The translations under genes and the position numbers were made by a program. This document shows positions 1-4,204 of a stretch of DNA of 5,267 nucleotides, piece after piece. This DNA is from Desulfobacteraceae bacterium (GTDB lineage: Bacteria > Desulfobacterota > Desulfobacteria > Desulfobacterales > UBA11574): positions 1,225 to 6,491 of the forward strand of contig DNGT01000034.1 of the NCBI GenBank assembly GCA_003486165.1. Reading direction: 5' to 3'. Every line of letters starts with the position of its first letter. Position 1 is the stretch's first letter. A model generated the notes under the pieces. That model had not been told where the DNA came from, did no database searches, and was given only the letters and a program-made list of their open reading frames with translations.

Positions 1-197
1 CGTTTTTAAAAAAATATCTGGATTTCCTTGACTATTTAATTCCATTGTATGAAAAAGAAGGCAAAGCCTATTTAACCATCGGAGTCGGTTGTACCGGAGG
101 CAGACATCGATCAGTGGTCATTGCCGAAGCTATATCAAAACATATAAAAAAACCAGACAGAAAGATCATGGTCACACATAGAGATATTGATCTTTAG
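1..197 (+). CDS. rapZ: RNase adapter protein RapZ, C-terminal fragment
   Basis: This is the last 64 codons of a gene that begins left of the window; reading starts at base 3 and ends with TAG at 195-197. The visible protein contains GVGCTGGRHRSV followed by an HRD near the end, matching the C-terminal domain of RapZ (formerly YvcJ/YhbJ; E. coli has GCTGGKHRSV and a late HR). In the family the N-terminal part is a P-loop nucleotide-binding domain, not visible here. The C-terminal domain in E. coli binds the sRNAs GlmY/GlmZ and glucosamine-6-phosphate and guides RNase E. The stop overlaps the start of the next gene's ribosome binding site, with 10 bases between stop and next ATG, so the two genes are surely co-transcribed. 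Whether this organism uses RapZ as an RNA adapter or as a nucleotide-binding regulator cannot be told from this fragment. Confidence 0.92.
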   Translation, partial: FLKKYLDFLDYLIPLYEKEGKAYLTIGVGCTGGRHRSVVIAEAISKHIKKPDRKIMVTHRDIDL

Positions 198-203
198 AAG
201 GAG
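198..203 (+). promoter_or_regulatory. Ribosome binding site that fixes the EIIA start
   Basis: AAGGAG lies 4 bases before the ATG at 208. An in-frame TTG at 187 would give a protein 7 residues longer, but it lies inside rapZ and upstream of this site. The conserved N-terminus of the family (hydrophobic strand leading straight into the active-site His) also fits the ATG at 208. Confidence 0.75.
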
Positions 204-207
204 CATT

Positions 208-624
208 ATGGTAGGTATCGTTATTGTAACACACAGTCAGCTTGGAGATGCGCTTATTGATGCTGCCGAATTCATTCTCGGGACTCGACCCGATACCATG
301 GTATCCGTTTCCATAAATTTGAAAGAAAATGTAGATAAACTGCGCAAAAAAATTTCTGAAGGAATTAAAGAAGTTGACCGCAATAAAGGCATTCTGATCC
401 TTACAGATATGTTTGGCGGAACACCTTCCAACTTGAGCTATTCATTTCTTGAGGAAGGAAAAGTGGAAGTCATATCCGGCGTTAATCTTCCTATTCTGAT
501 CAAAGCCGTAGACTTTCAAAAAAAAGAAATGGATCTTTGCGACCTTGCTGAACATCTTGAAGCGTTTGGGAAAAAAAGTATTTCACTTGCTAGCGGAATT
601 TTAAAAGGAAATAAACGGGAATAA
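208..624 (+). CDS. PTS system mannose-family EIIA protein
   Basis: The protein is 138 residues, the normal size of a free-standing EIIA-Man domain (the N-terminal half of E. coli ManX). A beta strand, VGIVIVTH, ends in the likely phospho-acceptor His9. The motif DMFGGTPSN at residues 67-75 corresponds to ManX DTWGGSPFN, whose Asp contacts the active-site His, and ISGVNLPILI corresponds to ManX IAGVNIPML. It should accept phosphate from HPr in the cytoplasm. No EIIB, EIIC or EIID gene follows, so from this window it looks like an orphan, possibly regulatory EIIA. Deltaproteobacteria often carry incomplete mannose-family PTS genes beside rapZ (family knowledge). The gene starts 10 bases after rapZ and ends 24 bases before gapA. 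Identification as EIIA-Man is firm; a sugar transport or purely regulatory role is open. Confidence 0.93.
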   Translation: MVGIVIVTHSQLGDALIDAAEFILGTRPDTMVSVSINLKENVDKLRKKISEGIKEVDRNKGILILTDMFGGTPSNLSYSFLEEGKVEVISGVNLPILIKAVDFQKKEMDLCDLAEHLEAFGKKSISLASGILKGNKRE

Positions 625-648
625 GCCAGTAAACTTGGAGGAGACAAT

Positions 649-1653
649 ATGAGCATAAAGGTAGGTATAAATGGGTTTGGGAGAATAGGACGTCTTGTTT
701 TCAGGGCTTCAATCAATCACGCTGAACTTGAGGTTGTGGCCATTAATGATCTCATGAATTCAGCCACAATTGCCCATCTTCTTGCTTACGATTCTGTTCA
801 CGGCCATCTGGGAATGGAAGTCATTGCAAAAGACGACTCAATAGAAGTTGGCGGAAGGTCGGTTGCAGTGACATCCATAAAAGATCCCGCCGCCCTTGCC
901 TGGAAAGATTATAATGTGGACATTGTTGCGGAATGCACCGGTCTTTTTAGAGACCACGAAACCGCATCAAAACATCTTACCGCCGGTGCACGTAAGGTGA
1001 TCATATCGGCGCCTGCACAGGAACCGGATATTACCATTGTCATGGGTGTCAACTCAAATCAGTATGACCCCAGAAATCACAATATTATATCAAACGCCTC
1101 TTGTACGACGAATTGCCTTGCACCGATTGCCAAGGTGCTTTTGGAAAACTTCGGAATTAGAAGCGGTTTGATGACAACCATACATTCTTACACGGGTGAC
1201 CAGCGATTGCTCGATTTCCCTCATAAGGATCTTCGGAGGGCCCGAGCAGCTGCCATGAACATGATTCCGACAACGACAGGCGCAGCCAAAGCTGTGGCCC
1301 TGGTGCTGCCTGAACTGTCCGGAAAGCTCAATGGTCTTGCCATTCGCGTCCCCACACCAAATGTATCCATTGTGGACTTCGTTGCATGTTTAGAAAAAGC
1401 AGGGGTCGCGGTTGCTGATGTAAATTCAGCTCTAAAAGAGGCTTCGGAAAAATCACTTGCCGGTATTCTTGGATATAGTGAACTCCCGCTGGTATCCACC
1501 GATTTTAATGGATCAACTTTATCTTCAATTGTTGATGGACCGACAACGTATGTCGTGGACAACATGGTCAAGGTCCTGTCCTGGTACGACAATGAGACTG
1601 GATATTCAAACAGGATGGTGGATCTGGCGGCAATGATTGCGGCACAATTATAA
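649..1653 (+). CDS. gapA: Type I glyceraldehyde-3-phosphate dehydrogenase
   Basis: A 334-residue protein, the standard full length. It oxidises glyceraldehyde-3-phosphate with phosphate and NAD+ to 1,3-bisphosphoglycerate in glycolysis, and runs in reverse in gluconeogenesis. The Rossmann motif GINGFGRIGR is at residues 6-15. Asp34, after VVAIN, fits NAD+ specificity. The active-site signature SNASCTTNC puts the catalytic Cys at 152, and HSYTGDQ gives the partner His179. The C-terminal WYDNETGYSNR signature is intact. The segment DQRLLDFPHKDLRRARAAA resembles Bacillus-type GapA; the Pro next to the cofactor pocket is kept, while the preceding Leu is Phe. Together with Asp34 this suggests NAD+ rather than NADP+ preference (inference). 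The start is supported by GGAGGAG at 637-643, 5 bases before ATG. No broken or missing catalytic residue was seen. Confidence 0.98.
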   Translation: MSIKVGINGFGRIGRLVFRASINHAELEVVAINDLMNSATIAHLLAYDSVHGHLGMEVIAKDDSIEVGGRSVAVTSIKDPAALAWKDYNVDIVAECTGLFRDHETASKHLTAGARKVIISAPAQEPDITIVMGVNSNQYDPRNHNIISNASCTTNCLAPIAKVLLENFGIRSGLMTTIHSYTGDQRLLDFPHKDLRRARAAAMNMIPTTTGAAKAVALVLPELSGKLNGLAIRVPTPNVSIVDFVACLEKAGVAVADVNSALKEASEKSLAGILGYSELPLVSTDFNGSTLSSIVDGPTTYVVDNMVKVLSWYDNETGYSNRMVDLAAMIAAQL

Positions 1654-1701
1654 GATTTAAATAGGAGACGTTTTTCAAAGGTCTCAACAAAGGATCAACA
1701 A

Positions 1702-2469
1702 ATGGACAATCGTAGACCCTTGATTGCCGGTAACTGGAAGATGTTTAAAACGTGTTCCGAGGCTGTTGAAACGGCAAAATATCTTGTAAAACTTGTATCA
1801 GCGTCCGTCGATGTCGATGTAATGATTGCGCCGCCGTTTACCGCACTGGCACAGATTTCAGATGTGGTAAAAGGAACGTGCATATCTTTGGGTGCACAAA
1901 ATCTTTATTGGGAAGCTGAAGGTGCATATACCGGTGAGATATCAGCATCCATGCTTGTTTCAGCCGGTTGCCGGTATGTTATTATCGGACATTCCGAGCG
2001 ACGTCAATATTTTGGAGAAACCGACGAATTTGTTAACAAAAAAGTAAAATCAGCTGTCAATAACAGTTTAATTCCGGTGATGTGTGTGGGAGAATCTGAA
2101 AAAGAACGCGAATTAAAAGAAACTTTTTCCGTTCTTGACAAACAGGTAAAAAATGGGTTAGAGGGCTTTTCTCACGATGATCTGAAAACACTGGTTATCG
2201 CATATGAACCAGTATGGGCCATCGGGACCGGAAAAACAGCGACCGCTGATCAGGCCCAGGAAGTTCATAACTTCTTGCGTACAACGCTTGAAAAAATTTT
2301 TGGTAATATGCTTGCCAAATCTATAAGAATCCTATATGGAGGTAGCGTTAAACCGAATAATATCGAAGAACTTATGTCAATGACTGATGTTGATGGAGCA
2401 CTGGTAGGCGGTGCAAGCCTTGATCCTGAAACATTCAGCAAAATCATTCAATTTCAGAATCGAACTTAA
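1702..2469 (+). CDS. tpiA: Triosephosphate isomerase
   Basis: A 255-residue, full-length TIM-barrel enzyme interconverting dihydroxyacetone phosphate and glyceraldehyde-3-phosphate in the cytoplasm. All key residues are visible: AGNWKM with Asn11 and Lys13, IIGHSERR with the electrophile His97, YEPVWAIGTGK with the catalytic base Glu169 and the flexible loop 6, YGGSVK at 212-217, and the GALVGGASL phosphate-binding strand with Gly236-Gly237. The start ATG has AAAGGA at 1689-1694, 7 bases upstream. It follows gapA by 48 bases without an intervening pgk and is followed by secG after 7 bases. A tpiA-secG pair is common in bacteria. A weak GAGAC/GTCTC inverted repeat (1665-1685) lies in the gap to gapA. 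Confidence 0.98.
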   Translation: MDNRRPLIAGNWKMFKTCSEAVETAKYLVKLVSASVDVDVMIAPPFTALAQISDVVKGTCISLGAQNLYWEAEGAYTGEISASMLVSAGCRYVIIGHSERRQYFGETDEFVNKKVKSAVNNSLIPVMCVGESEKERELKETFSVLDKQVKNGLEGFSHDDLKTLVIAYEPVWAIGTGKTATADQAQEVHNFLRTTLEKIFGNMLAKSIRILYGGSVKPNNIEELMSMTDVDGALVGGASLDPETFSKIIQFQNRT

Positions 2470-2476
2470 TAACATT

Positions 2477-2836
2477 ATGTCAACATTATTAGTTATAATA
2501 CACACTATTGTTTGCATTGCCCTTATTTTGATTATTCTGCTTCAGACAGGTAAAGGGGCAGATATGGGGGCTGCTTTTGGCGGGGGCTCCAGCCAAACGC
2601 TTTTCGGCAGTACCGGCTCTTCAACGTTTTTGGGAAAATTAACAACGGTAGCAGCCGTGGTTTTTATGTTAACTTCCCTGAGCCTTGCTTATTTATCAGG
2701 CCATCGTACGACAAATTCCATTATGATGGATAAAAAGGCACCCATTGAGCAACAGGCTGCGCCGGCTACACCGGAGACAAGCCCTCAACCGAGTCCGGAA
2801 GCTTCACCGCCCGCAAAACCTGCTCAGGAAAAATAA
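2477..2836 (+). CDS. secG: Protein-export membrane protein SecG
   Basis: The 119-residue product is an accessory subunit of the SecYEG translocon in the inner membrane. It has two predicted membrane segments, about residues 3-23 and 55-74. They flank the conserved cytoplasmic loop LLQTGKGADMGAAFGGG and then TLFGSTGSSTFLGKLT, which is the SecG hallmark. The tail after about residue 86 is rich in Pro, Ala, Glu and Gln (repeated P-S/P-E steps), low in complexity and probably disordered; such variable tails are usual in SecG. The reading frame is open upstream to 2411 inside tpiA, but the conserved N-terminus begins at the ATG at 2477, 7 bases after the tpiA stop. No clear Shine-Dalgarno sequence precedes this ATG, so translation is probably coupled to tpiA termination (inference). 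Confidence 0.95.
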   Translation: MSTLLVIIHTIVCIALILIILLQTGKGADMGAAFGGGSSQTLFGSTGSSTFLGKLTTVAAVVFMLTSLSLAYLSGHRTTNSIMMDKKAPIEQQAAPATPETSPQPSPEASPPAKPAQEK

Positions 2837-2899
2837 GATATTATACGTTCTTAAAACTTTCCTGAACTCAATTTTTTATGAGATTCTTATGGTGCTTGT

Positions 2900-2985
2900 G
2901 CCGAAGTGGTGGAATTTGGTAGACACGCTATCTTGAGGGGGTAGTGGGTAACCCCGTGCCGGTTCAAGTCCGGCCTTCGGCACCA
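2900..2985 (+). tRNA. tRNA-Leu (anticodon GAG)
   Basis: An 86-nt class II tRNA including the genomically encoded CCA (2983-2985). The acceptor stem GCCGAAG (2900-2906) pairs with CTTCGGC (2975-2981), with discriminator A2982. The anticodon stem CTATC (2928-2932)/GGTAG (2940-2944) encloses loop TTGAGGG with anticodon GAG at 2935-2937, which reads CUC and CUU leucine codons. There is a long variable arm with GGG/CCC, and a perfect T stem GCCGG/CCGGC around TTCAAGT. It lies 63 bases after secG on the same strand; in E. coli secG is likewise followed by leuU, a tRNA-Leu(GAG). No convincing terminator separates it from secG, so it may be processed from the upstream transcript. A weak promoter-like pair (CTGAAC 2862-2867, TCTTAT 2885-2890, 17-base spacer) is also present but is not strong enough to call. 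Confidence 0.97.
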
Positions 2986-3011
2986 TTTTTAACATACTCC
3001 TAAAGGGTTTA

Positions 3012-3044
3012 AAAGGGTTAGTCCTATTAAGCCCTTTCTCTTTT
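3012..3044 (+). terminator. Probable intrinsic terminator after the tRNA
   Basis: AAAGGGTTA (3012-3020) pairs with TAA-CCCTTT (3028-3037, with G3031 bulged) across a 7-base loop, followed by the T-rich CTCTTTT. It lies 26 bases past the tRNA CCA end and is the first hairpin with a T-rich tail downstream of the rapZ-to-tRNA unit. The stem is AT-rich with only three G-C pairs, so it may be moderate in strength. The same hairpin read on the opposite strand also ends in a short T run (CCCTTTT), so it could act in both directions. Confidence 0.5.
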
Positions 3045-3193
3045 GCTTGAAATCGCTATATGCCCTGCTCTTTTACTATTTCCTTTATATTATTAATAAA
3101 TATCATATTCCCACCGTATATTCTTAACACATTAGCCCTGTTAGCTGTTACATGGTTTTTTGCGAGTTCTTGCCGATGGAAACGGAATTATCC

Positions 3194-3240
3194 AGGAGGT
3201 CGAAACCGAATAGAAAGGCTTTAACGGTTGCGACCTTTTT
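3194..3240 (+). terminator. Long imperfect hairpin followed by a T run (terminator-like)
   Basis: AGGTCG (3197-3202) pairs with CGACCT (3231-3236), and AACCG (3204-3208) with CGGTT (3225-3229), separated only by one A-G mismatch (3203/3230). That gives 11 pairs around a 16-base loop. The 3' arm runs directly into TTTTT (3236-3240). Pairing could extend outward by GGA (3194-3196) against the T run. The 3' arm CGACC can instead pair with GGTCG just downstream (3242-3246), so two mutually exclusive folds exist. No clear promoter or gene feeding this hairpin was found. It may end readthrough from the tRNA unit or belong to an unrecognised RNA. Confidence 0.4.
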
Positions 3241-3283
3241 GGGTCGTGTAAGTTTTGCGCGCGATTTTTTTGTCCAAAAGGCC

Positions 3284-3311
3284 TTGACATGCCACATTGT
3301 GATATTATTAT
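3284..3311 (+). promoter_or_regulatory. Sigma-70-type promoter of the predicted small RNA
   Basis: A perfect -35 box TTGACA (3284-3289) is followed after 16 bases by TATTAT (3306-3311), a 5-of-6 match to TATAAT. The predicted start is G3318, 7 bases further, which is exactly the first base of the downstream 8-bp hairpin. An overlapping alternative -10, TATAAG at 3309-3314, would have a 19-base spacer. AAGGCCTT, a short palindrome at 3278-3285, overlaps the -35 edge and could be an operator or chance. No protein gene lies downstream on this strand before the terminator at 3367-3404. Confidence 0.75.
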
Positions 3312-3317
3312 AAGGCT

Positions 3318-3404
3318 GTTAGGCAGAATGAAATAACCGTTTACCCTTGCCTAACCTCCTTTCTCCAGCCCCTGGGAACTCTAACCGGGGGCTTTTTTAT
3401 TTTT
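3318..3404 (+). ncRNA. Predicted small RNA with an anti-Shine-Dalgarno-like linker
   Basis: This is a complete transcription unit of about 85 nt between its own promoter and a strong intrinsic terminator. Stem 1 is perfect: GTTAGGCA (3318-3325) pairs with TGCCTAAC (3348-3355), with one possible G-U pair beyond. Its 22-base loop is A-rich. An 11-base pyrimidine linker CTCCTTTCTCC (3356-3366) follows, and then the terminator hairpin with a U-rich tail. With the last stem bases, the linker edge reads ACCTCCTTTCT (3354-3364), the same as the 3' tail of 16S rRNA that pairs with Shine-Dalgarno sequences. Layout (5' hairpin, single-stranded seed, terminator with poly-U) is that of trans-acting, often Hfq-dependent sRNAs. 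I do not recognise the family. The function, masking of mRNA ribosome binding sites, is inferred. It does not appear to be a leader, because the next gene is on the opposite strand. Confidence 0.7.
3367..3404 (+). terminator. Strong intrinsic terminator of the predicted small RNA
   Basis: AGCCCCTGG (3367-3375) pairs with CCGGGGGCT (3385-3393) over nine pairs, including one U-G, closing a 9-base loop GAACTCTAA. It is followed by TTTTTT-A-TTTTT (3393-3404). GC-rich stem plus long T tract make this the clearest terminator in the window. On the opposite strand the hairpin has no T tract, so it should not end transcription of the convergent operon. Confidence 0.92.
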
Positions 3405-3450
3405 CTCGGAAAAGAAATTTCCGGTATGACGTTATCAAAAACAGATACGG

Positions 3451-4191
3451 TTAAAAATCTAAATTAAATTCTTGTAGCCGCTTTATTTTTTTTAGGTCAT
3501 CACAGGCTTCCTCGGTATTCAACCTGCATGCATGTTCTAAAGAGACTTTCATTGCTTCAATCTCATGCATTGCATAGTAAGCAATAGACTTTGCCAGGTG
3601 AATTTCACCCAAATTTGGATATTTCATTTCAAGCCGATCAAGATAAATTATTGCTACCCTCCATTGTGCTTTTCTCAAAAGTCTATACGCATGCGCTAAA
3701 TCGTGTCCGGGTTCAATTTTTTTGCCAATCGAAGGTTCCATCTTTTTGCGCAGCGCTGTTTTTGCTTCTTTTTTTTCATATTGTAAGTTTAATATTTCAG
3801 CCCTGATGAAATCTACAGGAGTAAATTTAACCCTGATTCGAACAAAATATTTAGAAATGTCGCCGGTTGATGTCCATGTTTCCTTTATAATATCTTCATT
3901 TATTTCATCCGCCAATATGCTATAGATCTCATCCTTTCTATGTTCATATGGCTCAACCAGTTTTTTTCTTTTAAAATATTTCCCGGCCAACTCAACAGCC
4001 GTTTTTTTTGCGTTGAAGCATGCCAATTTTTTCGTGATTTGTTTTGAGTCACCTTTTTTAAACAGGCATACACCCTCCGATTCCAACTCAATTGTGGTAT
4101 TGTTTCCGTTGTCCTGAGAAAACCCGGAACCAGATAAAAACATCAAAAGAACAACCCATATAATGGTTTGAATTTTCATTTTCCAATCCAT
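3451..4191 (-). CDS. Secreted protein of unknown function, LPP20/FlgT-N-like plus TPR-like region
   Basis: I do not recognise a named gene. The 246-residue protein starts with a signal peptide: Lys4 and Lys6, hydrophobic stretch about residues 7-19, and likely cleavage after GSGFS near residue 25. No lipobox Cys is present, so a soluble periplasmic or exported protein is expected. Residues 35-130 (IELESEGVCLF, then an AVELAG-type helix, then STGDISKYFVRIRVKF) resemble the LPP20/FlgT N-terminal fold in pattern; this is a weak call. A Lys/Glu-rich, possibly coiled segment follows at about 135-160. Residues 165-232 look like two helical TPR/Sel1-like repeats; Cys222 and Cys230, spaced as in CRLNTEEAC, resemble disulfide-linked Sel1 repeats. 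It begins 13 bases after the trkH stop, so it is probably co-transcribed. No good ribosome binding site precedes the chosen ATG; Met5 (ATG at 4179) is an alternative start that leaves the signal peptide intact. Confidence 0.8.
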   Translation of the reverse strand: MDWKMKIQTIIWVVLLMFLSGSGFSQDNGNNTTIELESEGVCLFKKGDSKQITKKLACFNAKKTAVELAGKYFKRKKLVEPYEHRKDEIYSILADEINEDIIKETWTSTGDISKYFVRIRVKFTPVDFIRAEILNLQYEKKEAKTALRKKMEPSIGKKIEPGHDLAHAYRLLRKAQWRVAIIYLDRLEMKYPNLGEIHLAKSIAYYAMHEIEAMKVSLEHACRLNTEEACDDLKKIKRLQEFNLDF

Positions 4192-4204
4192 ACTTTTAAA
4201 AAAA

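Larger units (their letters stand above)
2986..3450. other. 465-base intergenic region holding RNA elements, no confident protein gene
   Basis: Between the tRNA and the convergent gene ending at 3451 there is no convincing protein gene. From left to right it contains the post-tRNA hairpin (3012-3044) and an AT-rich stretch (about 3045-3150, including the 10-bp palindrome TTATTAATAA at 3090-3099). Next come a long imperfect hairpin with a T run (3194-3240), a small-RNA gene with its own promoter and terminator (3284-3404), and a short 6-bp inverted repeat CGGAAA/TTTCCG (3407-3423) without a T tract. A 53-codon open frame (3152-3313) overlaps the second hairpin and the sRNA promoter and is probably not a gene. 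Confidence 0.7.

Noticed and set aside
1221..1592. Minus-strand open frame of 123 codons inside gapA
   Set aside because: It is the antisense shadow of a fully conserved gapA and has no supporting signals.
1665..1685. Hairpin GAGAC/GTCTC between gapA and tpiA as a regulatory site
   Set aside because: Five pairs with an 11-base loop and no T tract; could be chance.
2847..2877. Terminator after secG (GTTC/GAAC followed by TTTTTT)
   Set aside because: Only 4 pairs with a 13-base loop, too weak to support termination.
2862..2890. Promoter for the tRNA (CTGAAC, 17 bases, TCTTAT)
   Set aside because: The -35 box matches the consensus poorly; readthrough from secG is at least as likely.
2900..2985. 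tRNA-Leu as an integration site of a mobile element
   Set aside because: No integrase gene and no second copy of the tRNA 3' end was seen in the window.
3328..3336. Two-codon frame ATG AAA TAA in the loop of the sRNA 5' hairpin
   Set aside because: No ribosome binding site precedes it and such a short frame is easily chance.
3326..3366. On the minus strand the linker reads AGAAAGGAGGT, an ideal Shine-Dalgarno sequence
   Set aside because: No ATG, GTG or TTG lies 4-12 bases beyond it on that strand and no open frame follows, so it is better explained as the complement of the sRNA linker.
3407..3423. Inverted repeat CGGAAA/TTTCCG as a terminator for the minus-strand operon
   Set aside because: No T tract follows it on either strand and the stem has only 6 pairs.
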